NCBI RefSeq assembly: GCF_003014695.1
Contig: NZ_PYAS01000004.1
Span: forward strand, 248,001 to 312,000
DNA length: 64,000 nt
Direction of reading: 5' to 3'
Origin: Dyadobacter jiangsuensis
Lineage (GTDB): Bacteria > Bacteroidota > Bacteroidia > Cytophagales > Spirosomataceae
Shown here: piece after piece, positions 43,975-51,705 of the stretch
How the letters are laid out: the number at the start of each line of letters is the position of its first letter
Numbering within the stretch: the first letter of the stretch is position 1
Made by a program: the position numbers and the translations under genes
The notes under the pieces: generated by a model
Databases searched by the model: none
Seen by the model: the letters and a program-made list of their open reading frames with translations, nothing else
Told to the model about the DNA's origin: nothing

Positions 43975-44982
43975 ATGGAAGACCTGGACAATTCAAGACG
44001 CCGTTTTTTGGGCACGTCGGCCCTTGCGGCGGTGGGTTTCGTGATAGCGCGCACGCCTATTTTCGGTGCACCGGCTTACATCAAAAAACTGGGCAAGCCC
44101 AACTCGCTGTTCAATGGCGTGCAGGTGGGGGCCATTACCTACTCCTGGCGAAGCCTGCCCGGCAGCGCTGAGGACATTTTGAAATACTGCATTGAAACCA
44201 ATATCAGTGCCATCGAACTTATGGGACCTACCGGCGAGTCGTTCGCAGGCGCGCCCGAAGCACCGCCACGCCCGAACCTGGCCCCCGGCCCGGATGGCAA
44301 GCGGCCTGAAATGACCGACGAGCAAAAGGCTATTCAGAAAGAATATGCCACCAAAATGGCCGAATGGCGTGCGAAAGTGTCGATGGATAAGTTCGTACAG
44401 CTTCGCAAAATGTACAACGATGCGGGCGTAAGCATTTATGGTTTCAAGCCTAATGCATTGAATGCGAACAGTACCGATGCCGAGGTTGATTATGCGTTCC
44501 GCGCGGCGAAAGCGCTGGGAGCTAACCAAGCGAATGTGGAGCTGCCGAATGATCCCGCGCAAACGAAGCGCCTTGGAGATATTGCTGCTAAAAATAAGGT
44601 CTACTGCGGCTACCACGGGCACACGCAGCAAACGCCGACCTGGTGGGATACTGCGTTGAGTCAGTCGAAATACAATGCGATGAACTTTGATATGGGGCAT
44701 TATGTGGCTGCTGGCTTCGATCCTTTCCCGTTGCTGGAAGCGAAGCACGATCATATTGTGAGCATGCACGTGAAGGACCGCAAAAACAAAGAACACGGCG
44801 GTGCCAACGTAGTGTGGGGCCAGGGCGATACGCCGATCGTGGCTGTCCTCGAAACGATGCGTGCGAAAAAATACAAGTTCCCCGCGACAATCGAGCTGGA
44901 ATATGAGATCCCGGCAGGTTCCGATGCCTTGAAAGAAACTGCTAAATGCGTTGAATTCGCGCGCAAGGCGCTGGGTGCATAA
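43975..44982 (+). CDS. Tat-exported sugar isomerase/epimerase-like protein
   Basis: The 335-residue protein has a twin-arginine signal (SRRRFLGTSALAAVGF). The mature part is the xylose-isomerase-like TIM barrel, with GAITYSWRSL, a Pro-rich insert (about 95-125), YCGYHGH, FDMGHYVAAG and MHVKDRK. The family binds a divalent metal and isomerises or epimerises sugars. It follows the double thioredoxin gene by 28 bases, so one transcript is likely, and ends at a strong terminator. Confidence 0.87.
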   Translation: MEDLDNSRRRFLGTSALAAVGFVIARTPIFGAPAYIKKLGKPNSLFNGVQVGAITYSWRSLPGSAEDILKYCIETNISAIELMGPTGESFAGAPEAPPRPNLAPGPDGKRPEMTDEQKAIQKEYATKMAEWRAKVSMDKFVQLRKMYNDAGVSIYGFKPNALNANSTDAEVDYAFRAAKALGANQANVELPNDPAQTKRLGDIAAKNKVYCGYHGHTQQTPTWWDTALSQSKYNAMNFDMGHYVAAGFDPFPLLEAKHDHIVSMHVKDRKNKEHGGANVVWGQGDTPIVAVLETMRAKKYKFPATIELEYEIPAGSDALKETAKCVEFARKALGA

Positions 44983-45002
44983 ATTAGTGCAGGCAATATG
45001 AA

Positions 45003-45039
45003 ACGGGTCGTAGAGCAAAATGCTCCACGACCCGTTTTT
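45003..45039 (+). terminator. Terminator of the isomerase operon
   Basis: ACGGGTCGTAGAGC pairs with GCTCCACGACCCGT (one mismatch) around a 5-base loop and is followed by five T. Confidence 0.88.
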
Positions 45040-45137
45040 GCTTTCAGGCGGAATGGCAGTTACAGCGAAACGCTGCCGGGATGCCGGGAGGCACTGTGTA
45101 GTTCCAAAGGTGCATAAGGAATTTCAAACGGTGCCGA

Positions 45138-45548
45138 TTAGCAATCAAAAAACGGATTGATGATGGTGAGCTGTTCTTCTACAACCAGTAGATGCTGCAT
45201 GTCCTCTGAGTACAGAACACTACATCCCGCTTCAAGGGCACCGGAAACAATAATGGCGTCGAAAAGTTGGAAGTCGTATTTTTGAGTCAGGTAGATAGCC
45301 TCGGCTAAATTGTATTCGGAAATGCCGGACATTTTGCAATCAGACATCATCTCATACCAGAACTCTGCCACTTCATGTTTGGTCCATCTTAACCTTTTCC
45401 AACAGACATTACCGACCTCTACCAACACCTGGACGTTGATGTGAGGATTTTGCCGAATTAGCCTTTTTGCTATTTCGCGTTTTTCCAGGTGTGTATCAAA
45501 GAGATAGAGAATAACATTGGAATCCAGAAAGCTGTTAGTCAAAGTCAT
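45138..45548 (-). CDS. PIN-domain (VapC-like) toxin
   Basis: The 136-residue protein has PIN acids: Asp in FLDSNVILYLFD, Glu in VLVEVGNV, Asp in FQLFDAIIVSG and Asp in SEDMQH. The ATG at 45548 is used; the longer frame begins at a TTG. It starts inside the 3' end of the upstream partner by 14 bases, giving a two-gene toxin-antitoxin operon. Family members cleave tRNA or mRNA. It is a different subtype from the COG1569 protein at 42258. Confidence 0.8.
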   Translation of the reverse strand: MTLTNSFLDSNVILYLFDTHLEKREIAKRLIRQNPHINVQVLVEVGNVCWKRLRWTKHEVAEFWYEMMSDCKMSGISEYNLAEAIYLTQKYDFQLFDAIIVSGALEAGCSVLYSEDMQHLLVVEEQLTIINPFFDC

Positions 45549-45756
45549 TAGCCTCGTTTCTATCAAATTTGAATTTTGACATATCTATTCGAGGAAACTT
45601 TGAGTATCGTCTTTCTATGTCCTCCAAAGTCGCGACTTTGTGAGGTTTCTCTTCTTTTTCAACAACCACGGTAACTTTGACATGTTTCCCTACGAAGCTT
45701 GCAGGAAGCTCGATCGTGACCGAAGTAGTCTTTGGAGTGATGTTTTTCGTGAACAT
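45535..45756 (-). CDS. Putative antitoxin of the PIN toxin
   Basis: The 73-residue protein starts with beta-rich TTSVTIELPASFVGKHVKVTVVVE and ends with an acidic C-terminus (SKFPRIDMSKF...NEANDFD). This resembles the short swapped-hairpin antitoxins of PIN pairs, but it is not a clear member. The ATG at 45756 is used, since the upstream in-frame codon is TTG. Promoter evidence lies in the adjacent palindromic region. Confidence 0.6.
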   Translation of the reverse strand: MFTKNITPKTTSVTIELPASFVGKHVKVTVVVEKEEKPHKVATLEDIERRYSKFPRIDMSKFKFDRNEANDFD

Positions 45757-45777
45757 GATAGTGTGATTTTGTTTAAA

Positions 45778-45833
45778 CAAATCTAGAAATTTTCTACTAA
45801 AAATTTTTTCGTACGAAATTTTTCCTACCTTTG
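45778..45833. promoter_or_regulatory. Divergent promoter region with two palindromes (BlaI-type operators)
   Basis: TACCTTTG (45826-45833) is the plus-strand -7 element for blaI; CAAATCTA (45778-45785) read on the minus strand is TAGATTTG, the -7 element for the PIN pair. A palindrome TAGAAA-T-TTTCTA lies at 45784-45796 and TTTCGTACGAAA at 45807-45818, each overlapping one promoter. These are likely repressor sites for the adjacent BlaI-type protein. Confidence 0.65.
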
Positions 45834-45857
45834 AAAAGTTGAATGAAAAGCCAAAGG

Positions 45858-46223
45858 ATGGAACCTACAAAATCAGAATTGGAAATACTGCAAGTGCTTT
45901 GGGAACATGGGCCGTCGACGGTGCGGTTTGTGAACGACAAGCTCAATGAAGAGAAACGCGCGGTGCAGTATTCTTCTACTTTAAAATTGATGCAGATCAT
46001 GGCCGAGAAGGGTATCGTGATCCGTGACGAGAGCAGCATGAAGCACATTTACAGCCCAGCGGAGCCGGAGGATAAGACCAAATCGGCATTGTTGGAGCGC
46101 TTCGTGGACTCGATGTACAGAGGCTCGGCGTCGAGCCTGGTTATGCAGCTTTTCGGCAATAAGAACACCTCCGCCGAGGAACTCAGCGAGATCAAGGATT
46201 TCCTGAAAAAACTGGATCAGTAA
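45858..46223 (+). CDS. BlaI/MecI/CopY-family repressor
   Basis: The 121-residue protein has the BlaI winged helix (PTKSELEILQVLWEHGPSTVRFVND, QYSSTLKLMQIM, IYSP) and a C-terminal dimerisation helix. Relatives repress their operon and are released by cleavage. Another ATG at 45843 lies only a few bases after the expected transcript start, so the later ATG is preferred. The M56 gene follows by 27 bases. It faces the PIN operon across a shared palindromic region. Confidence 0.9.
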   Translation: MEPTKSELEILQVLWEHGPSTVRFVNDKLNEEKRAVQYSSTLKLMQIMAEKGIVIRDESSMKHIYSPAEPEDKTKSALLERFVDSMYRGSASSLVMQLFGNKNTSAEELSEIKDFLKKLDQ

Positions 46224-46250
46224 TCACCATACCATTTCAATCCGCTAGCC

Positions 46251-48305
46251 ATGAATTGGAATATCATTGATCAGCCGACTGCCCACGAGTGGGTGCGCGC
46301 ACTTTGCCTTACACTGATGCATTCGCTCTGGCAGGGGCTTGTGGCCGCTATCGGGGCGGGGATGATCCTGCTTTGTACCCGCAAGAGTAAACCCGCGTTA
46401 CGGTACAATTTGCTGGCGTTGGTAATGTTGCTGTTCGTTATTGGAACGGTAGTGGCGTTCAATCTGATGATGCGGGATAGCGGCAAGATATCCGGTTCGG
46501 TGGTGGGTTTTTCCAAAGAATGGGTAATGCCGACGGCTTTTCAACACGCAGGTGATGTTGCCCTCGCTGCCGTAGAAACAGATTGGATGACCAGCATACT
46601 GGTGTTTTTCAATGCACATGCGCAGGCGATCGTCATAGGCTGGTTCCTTGTCTTTGTAATGAAATCAATACTGGCCGCGAGTGGCTTGTTTTACTTGCGG
46701 AAGGTCGCCCAGCAGGTTTCGATACCTGAAATGAAATGGATTGTCCGGTTTTACGAGCTGGCCGAAAGGATGCGGATACGGCAGGAAGTGGAGCTGCGCG
46801 AGTCGGTGCAGGTGGCCGTACCCATGGTGATCGGTTTTTTGAAGCCGGTGGTGCTCGTGCCGCTCGGTATGCTGGCCAACCTCCCGGCTGCTCAGGTAGA
46901 AGCCATTCTGCTGCACGAACTCGCGCATATCCGCCGCCGCGATTACCTGATCAACCTCGTGCAGATATTTTGTGAAAATGTCTTTTTCTTCAATCCGGCT
47001 GTCTGGTGGATTTCCAGGCTGATCCGGGAGGAACGCGAACACTGCTGCGACGACCTCGCAATCAGTGTCATGCAGAGCAAAACATCGTTCATTCACGCGC
47101 TCGTATCGTTCCAGGAATATAACCAGTCGCGGCCGGCGTTTGAAATGGCTTTTTCAAAAAAACGCAATCATTTGCTGGACAGGATCAAACGCATTGTCAA
47201 TAACAATAATAAACCACTAGATGCCATGGAAAAACTATTTGTAACATTCAGCCTGGCGGCGGCGATAGCGTTGTCGGCGGCGACTGCACCGGAGAAACCG
47301 GCAACTTCCGGAAAACTGTCTGTCGTGAAGGAAGCCCGGCAGGACAGGGTCGAGCCTTTGCTTGGGAAAATCACGGAAGTCCCGTCAATCAAGGCGCAGA
47401 GTCTCGTATTCCCGGGGCCGGACACACTTCCTAAGAAGAAATTGCGGTCGGAAAAAATGGAAATACATTCCGCGAATGTGTACACGCCGCAGCAGGGAAT
47501 CAGTACGTATAATGTTACACGTAACAACAAGCAATACGAGATCGTAAAGCGGAACAATAGGATCATTTCACTCTATGTCGATGATCAGGAAATACCTGAG
47601 AGCGACTATGCAAAATACCAGCCGGAGATTGACAAGATCATGGCGGAGGTGAAAGCACAACACGAGCTGGCTGAGAAACAGCGTGAGGAGGCCCAGGAGA
47701 TGCGCAAAATCGCCGAAGAGCAACGCCGGTTGGCCGAGAAACAACGCGAGGAAGCACAAGTAATGCGCCTGGAAGCGGAGAAGCAACGGGAACATGCAAG
47801 TCAGATGCGCGTCGATGCCAAGAAGCAGCGCGAGTACGCGGACCAAATGCGGCAGAATATCAATTCGAACCGCGACGAGGCGGAGAAAATGCGATTGGAG
47901 GCTGAAAAGCAGCGCGAAGCTGCGGAAGATATGCGCAAACAAGCCGACCAGATGCGCCGGGAAGCCGAAAAACAACGTGAGCACGCCGCCGAGCAACGTG
48001 TGCAGGCCGAGGGGCAGCGTAAACAAGCGGAGGAAATGCGGCGGGTGGCTGAAAAACAGCGCGAAGTTTACATGAAACGGCAGGAAGCTGTGATTGAAGA
48101 GCTGGCTGGCGCAGGGCTGGTGAAGGATAAGGACGAGCTGTCATTCAAGCTCAGCGACGACGAGTTGATCGTAAATGGTGAAAAGCAATCCCCGGAATTG
48201 CACCAGAAGCTGAAAGCCAAATACCTGAACGACGGCGGTGACCAAAAATCGACCATGTATTACAACTATAACGGCAGGTCAGGTTATTCGACCAGAGCAC
48301 GTTAG
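46251..48305 (+). CDS. M56 (BlaR1-like) peptidase with periplasmic heptad rod
   Basis: The 684-residue protein has membrane helices in the first 130 residues, a zinc peptidase site HELAH (His222, Glu223, His226), RLIREEREHCCDD and a further membrane helix at about 325-345. The C-terminal part carries an uninterrupted run of 20 seven-residue repeats (about 473-612) of type x-A-E-K-Q-R-E. It has no penicillin-binding sensor domain, so it is not a beta-lactam receptor of the BlaR1 kind. The peptidase probably inactivates the upstream BlaI repressor upon a signal from the rod. Confidence 0.87.
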   Translation: MNWNIIDQPTAHEWVRALCLTLMHSLWQGLVAAIGAGMILLCTRKSKPALRYNLLALVMLLFVIGTVVAFNLMMRDSGKISGSVVGFSKEWVMPTAFQHAGDVALAAVETDWMTSILVFFNAHAQAIVIGWFLVFVMKSILAASGLFYLRKVAQQVSIPEMKWIVRFYELAERMRIRQEVELRESVQVAVPMVIGFLKPVVLVPLGMLANLPAAQVEAILLHELAHIRRRDYLINLVQIFCENVFFFNPAVWWISRLIREEREHCCDDLAISVMQSKTSFIHALVSFQEYNQSRPAFEMAFSKKRNHLLDRIKRIVNNNNKPLDAMEKLFVTFSLAAAIALSAATAPEKPATSGKLSVVKEARQDRVEPLLGKITEVPSIKAQSLVFPGPDTLPKKKLRSEKMEIHSANVYTPQQGISTYNVTRNNKQYEIVKRNNRIISLYVDDQEIPESDYAKYQPEIDKIMAEVKAQHELAEKQREEAQEMRKIAEEQRRLAEKQREEAQVMRLEAEKQREHASQMRVDAKKQREYADQMRQNINSNRDEAEKMRLEAEKQREAAEDMRKQADQMRREAEKQREHAAEQRVQAEGQRKQAEEMRRVAEKQREVYMKRQEAVIEELAGAGLVKDKDELSFKLSDDELIVNGEKQSPELHQKLKAKYLNDGGDQKSTMYYNYNGRSGYSTRAR

Positions 48306-48385
48306 ACTTACCGCCGGGCTTTATCAGTAAAACCGTCATCGGGATGTGTTTAGTAAGAAGTTACCACGAATAACTTTCGAACGGC

Positions 48386-49522
48386 ATGCATCGCAGGACA
48401 TTTGTTAAAAATACATCCCTAGCAGTAGCCGGGGCCGCATTAGCCCCCGGTTTTGCTGTTTCAGGCCAGTTCGCACAGAACAAACTGCCCAAATGGAAAG
48501 GCTTCAACCTGCTCGATTTCTTTGCTCCCGATCCGGCAAAGGGCCGCAAGGCAACTACCGAAGAGCAGTTTAAATGGATGGCCGACTGGGGTTTCGATTT
48601 TGTACGTATCCCGATGGCCTACCCGGCTTACCTGAAATTCGACCGAAGCCGCAATATCACACCAGAGGAAATTTATCAGATCGACGAGCAAGCCGTCGAG
48701 CGCATTGATAAGCTCGTGGCCGCGGCGCACAAGCACAATATACACGTAAGCCTGAACCTGCACCGCGCGCCGGGGTACTGCGTCAATGCGGGTTTCAATG
48801 AGCCCTACAACCTTTGGACCGACCAGAAGGCGCTCGACGCATTCTGTTTTCACTGGAATATGTGGGCCAAAAGGTATAAGAATACGTCGCAGAAACGCAT
48901 TAGCTTCGATTTGCTTAATGAGCCGAGCATGCGCGCCGATATGAACGACCAGCATTCCAAACGGTCGTCGGTGCCAGGGGATGTCTACCGGAAGGTGGCT
49001 ATCGCCGCATCGGAGGCGATCAGAAAGGAAAATCCGGGGCATTTGATCATCGCCGACGGCAATGATGTGGGCACTTCGGTAATCCCCGAGTTGGCCGATC
49101 TCGATATCGCACAAAGCTGCCGCGGATATCATCCAGGTATTATCTCGCATTACAAGGCACCTTGGGCGATGAAAGATCCCGACAATGCACCTGCGCCCAA
49201 TTGGCCGGGACAGGTAGGGGATCAATATCTAAGCCGCGCCATGCTGGAAAAGTTCTACAAGCCCTGGATAGAGCTCGTCAACAAGGGCGTAGGGGTGCAT
49301 TGCGGGGAATGCGGTTGCTGGAACAAAACACCGCACCAAGTTTTCCTGGCCTGGTTCAACGACGTGCTGGACATTCTCTCGTCCAACGGCATTGGTTTCT
49401 CGCTATGGGAATTCGCCGGGGACTTCGGCGTACTCGATTCACGGCGCGAGGATGTGGCTTATGAAGACTGGCACGGGCACAAGTTGGATCGTAAGTTGCT
49501 GACGCTGTTGATGAAGTACTAG
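48386..49522 (+). CDS. Tat-exported GH5 glycoside hydrolase
   Basis: The 378-residue protein has a twin-arginine-type signal (MHRRTFVKN). The GH5 TIM barrel shows WGFDFVRIPM, the acid/base in LLNEPS (Glu179) and the nucleophile in CGECGCW (Glu308). GH5 enzymes hydrolyse beta-glucans or beta-mannans with retention. The gene follows the M56 gene by 80 bases but shows no functional link. No carbohydrate-binding module is present. Confidence 0.9.
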   Translation: MHRRTFVKNTSLAVAGAALAPGFAVSGQFAQNKLPKWKGFNLLDFFAPDPAKGRKATTEEQFKWMADWGFDFVRIPMAYPAYLKFDRSRNITPEEIYQIDEQAVERIDKLVAAAHKHNIHVSLNLHRAPGYCVNAGFNEPYNLWTDQKALDAFCFHWNMWAKRYKNTSQKRISFDLLNEPSMRADMNDQHSKRSSVPGDVYRKVAIAASEAIRKENPGHLIIADGNDVGTSVIPELADLDIAQSCRGYHPGIISHYKAPWAMKDPDNAPAPNWPGQVGDQYLSRAMLEKFYKPWIELVNKGVGVHCGECGCWNKTPHQVFLAWFNDVLDILSSNGIGFSLWEFAGDFGVLDSRREDVAYEDWHGHKLDRKLLTLLMKY

Positions 49523-49543
49523 AACGGGGATACGGGGCGGCTG

Positions 49544-49574
49544 TTGGATTGGGCAGCTATAAATGTTATATTTG
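49544..49574 (+). promoter_or_regulatory. Promoter of the MazF/PemK pair
   Basis: TTGG (49544-49547), 19 bases, TATATTTG (49567-49574) fit the Bacteroidota promoter. The antitoxin starts 13 bases downstream, so the leader is only several bases long. Confidence 0.7.
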
Positions 49575-49587
49575 AAAAACAACACAC

Positions 49588-49809
49588 ATGAAAACGATAA
49601 AAATAGAACTTTCCGACTCCGACGTCAACTTCATCCATTCGCTTCAACGGGAAGAGAATGGATTTACCAAAGAGGCAATTGAAGAGAAAATTGCCCGAGA
49701 ACGCCGCCATTCCCTTGAAGAAATATTGAAAGAGGGTTATCAAGCCACGCGGGAAGAGGACCTTTCCATTACAAATGATTTTCAACACGCGGATCTTGAA
49801 AATTTGTAA
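49588..49809 (+). CDS. Putative antitoxin of a MazF/PemK pair
   Basis: The 73-residue protein is mostly helical and charged (IHSLQREENGFTKEAIEEKIAREAR-like). It has no clear ribbon-helix-helix or AbrB domain. Its stop overlaps the ATG of the toxin by one base (TAATG), typical of antitoxin-toxin pairs. Function is inferred from position. Confidence 0.65.
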   Translation: MKTIKIELSDSDVNFIHSLQREENGFTKEAIEEKIARERRHSLEEILKEGYQATREEDLSITNDFQHADLENL

Positions 49810-50144
49810 TGCAGAAGGGAGGTATCTTCTGGGCTAAACTCGATCCCGTGATCGGTAGCGAGACTGCCAAAACACGCCCCGTCCTGATTGTTTCGAATGA
49901 CGTCAATAATCAATATGGTGCGACCGTCACCGTGCTGCCGGGGACTTCCAGTACGGCTAAAATTTATCCTTTCGAAGTTCCGCTGGATGCAAATGAAGGC
50001 GGCTTGCGCAGTGAGTCGAAGGTGAAAGCGAACCAGATTCGGACCATCGACAAATCCAGGCTAGGCAATAGAATAGGCCAGCTGAACAGCGCGAAAATGA
50101 AGGCTGTTGAACTGGCCATATTGATCCATCTGGATATTTTTTAG
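49809..50144 (+). CDS. PemK/MazF-family mRNA interferase
   Basis: The 111-residue protein has the MazF/PemK signature: GGIFWAKLDPV, KTRPVLIVSND, ATVTVLPGTSS, and SKVKANQIRTIDKSRL. It cleaves single-stranded mRNA at short motifs. It is translated from the overlapping TAATG with its antitoxin. The stop lies three bases from the stop of the convergent VOC gene. Confidence 0.92.
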   Translation: MQKGGIFWAKLDPVIGSETAKTRPVLIVSNDVNNQYGATVTVLPGTSSTAKIYPFEVPLDANEGGLRSESKVKANQIRTIDKSRLGNRIGQLNSAKMKAVELAILIHLDIF

Positions 50145-50147
50145 TTG

Positions 50148-50645
50148 TTATTTATTCAACTCAGCCAGTAATCCAGGGATATTCAAACTCCTGGTATACA
50201 TTTCAATCGAGCCGTCAGGCAAGTATTCCCACTGGTCCTGCGGGCGGTCCCAGTAGAGCTCGACGCCATTTCCGTCGGGGTCGTTCAGGTATAATGCTTC
50301 CGAAACACCGTGGTCGCTGGCACCGGTGAGCGGGTAATTGGCTTTCAAAAGGCGGTTCAATGCAATGGCAAGGTCTTTCCGGGTAGGGTAGAGGATCGCG
50401 GTGTGGAACAAGCCGACGCCTTGGGGCTGTGCCGGAGGCGCTCCTTTGCTGTACCAGGTATTGAGGCCGATGTGGTGGTGATAGCCGCCGGCGGAAATAA
50501 ACACGGCCTGGGTACCGTACCGGGTGGTGATCTCGAAGCCCAGCAAGCCGCAATAGAAATCGATGGCGCGGTCGAGGTCGGCTACTTTGAGGTGGACGTG
50601 GCCGATTTTTGTTTGGGCGGGTATGATATAGTTATCTGGTTCCAT
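50148..50645 (-). CDS. VOC-family protein (extradiol dioxygenase-like)
   Basis: The 165-residue protein has the VOC fold: KIGHVHLKVADLDRAIDFYCGLLGFE, GYHHHIGLNTW, FHTAILYPTRKDL and NGVELYWDRP. Candidate metal ligands are His in GHVHL, His in LFHTA and Glu in VELYW, as in type I extradiol dioxygenases. The ATG at 50645 is chosen because the family sequence begins soon after. It is divergent to the isomerase-like gene at 50752. Substrate unknown. Confidence 0.83.
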   Translation of the reverse strand: MEPDNYIIPAQTKIGHVHLKVADLDRAIDFYCGLLGFEITTRYGTQAVFISAGGYHHHIGLNTWYSKGAPPAQPQGVGLFHTAILYPTRKDLAIALNRLLKANYPLTGASDHGVSEALYLNDPDGNGVELYWDRPQDQWEYLPDGSIEMYTRSLNIPGLLAELNK

Positions 50646-50661
50646 AGGAGGTTGAATGCGG

Positions 50662-50690
50662 TTTGTAAACAATCAATTTACATTCATTTG
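50662..50690 (+). promoter_or_regulatory. Candidate promoter of the isomerase-like gene
   Basis: TTTG (50662-50665), 17 bases, TTCATTTG (50683-50690) match the Bacteroidota promoter at all but one position. The start codon is 61 bases downstream. Confidence 0.6.
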
Positions 50691-50751
50691 CGGTAAAAAA
50701 TTCCGGAGGGCCGCTTTACAGTTAAATCAGTTAACCATTCAGGACATATTA

Positions 50752-51669
50752 ATGAACCGCCGAGAAGCATTATCCTCGATCGCTGCCGTGAGTGCAGCAG
50801 GCATCGTCCCCGCCGAAGCTGCCAAAACCAAAACCCAGCCATTTATTTATTCACTCAATATGAGCACGCTGCGCGGCCAGAAACTCGGATTTCGCAAGGA
50901 GCTGGAAGTGGCGGCGAAAGCGGGTTACGGTTCGGTCGAGATCTGGATCAGCACGTTGCAGGATTATCTCAAAGGCGGCGGCACATTGCAGGAAGCCAAA
51001 CGCATTATCGGCGACCTGGGATTGAAGGTGGAAGATGCGATCGGGTTTGCAACCTGGATCGTGGACGACGAGACAGCACGCAATAAAGCGTTGGATCAGC
51101 TGAAAGGCGAAATGGAGCAATTGGCTGCCATTGGCTGCCCGCGCGTGGCGGCCCCACCTATGGGCGCTACTACCGGCGCTTCGCTCGATCTTGCGCGCGT
51201 GGCGGAGCGTTACCGTGCTATCCTGGAACTAGGCGACAAAACGGGCGTAGTACCGCATCTGGAACTATGGGGTTTTTCAAAAAATCTCAGCCGGGTAGGA
51301 GAGATACTATATGTGGCCGTCGAATCGGGGCATCCTTCGGCACGTTTGCTCATGGATGTGTACCATTTGCACAAAGGCGGTTCCGGCATGGAAGCCATCA
51401 AGGATGTAGGGAAGCCATTGATCGAAATCTTCCACGTGAACGATTATCCCAAAACCCCGCCGCGCGAGCAGATCACAGACGCTGACCGCGTGTACGTGGG
51501 CGACGGTATTGCGCCTTGGAAAAATGTGATTCAAAGCCTTAAAAATCCCGATAAGCCCATTATCCTGTCGTTCGAAGTGTTCAATAAGGATTACTGGGCG
51601 CAGGATGCATTGGAAGTGGCTAAAACGAGCCTTGTGAAGATGAAGAAGATCGTCGAAGCAGCAGTATAA
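50752..51669 (+). CDS. Tat-exported sugar isomerase/epimerase-like protein
   Basis: The 305-residue protein begins with NRREALSSIAAVSAAGIVPAE, a short twin-arginine-like signal. The mature TIM barrel has YGSVEIWI, HLELWGFSKN, LLMDVYHLHKGG and EIFHVNDYPKT, the sugar-phosphate-isomerase-like metal site pattern. It is a second member of the family seen at 43975. A strong terminator follows. Substrate is unknown. Confidence 0.82.
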   Translation: MNRREALSSIAAVSAAGIVPAEAAKTKTQPFIYSLNMSTLRGQKLGFRKELEVAAKAGYGSVEIWISTLQDYLKGGGTLQEAKRIIGDLGLKVEDAIGFATWIVDDETARNKALDQLKGEMEQLAAIGCPRVAAPPMGATTGASLDLARVAERYRAILELGDKTGVVPHLELWGFSKNLSRVGEILYVAVESGHPSARLLMDVYHLHKGGSGMEAIKDVGKPLIEIFHVNDYPKTPPREQITDADRVYVGDGIAPWKNVIQSLKNPDKPIILSFEVFNKDYWAQDALEVAKTSLVKMKKIVEAAV

Positions 51670-51678
51670 AAGATAGCG

Positions 51679-51705
51679 AGGCCGGTAGTGATACCGGCCT
51701 TTTTT
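51679..51705 (+). terminator. Terminator of the isomerase-like gene
   Basis: AGGCCGGTA pairs with TACCGGCCT (9 bp) around GTGA and is followed by six T. It overlaps the end of the convergent phosphotransferase gene. Confidence 0.9.

Noticed and set aside
43993..45018. 341-codon open frame on the minus strand
   Set aside because: Antisense to the Tat-exported isomerase gene and crosses its terminator; no family match.
47667..48086. 21-bp periodic DNA repeat suggesting a CRISPR-like or minisatellite array
   Set aside because: It lies in frame inside the M56 gene and encodes heptads; units differ at many bases and no spacers exist.
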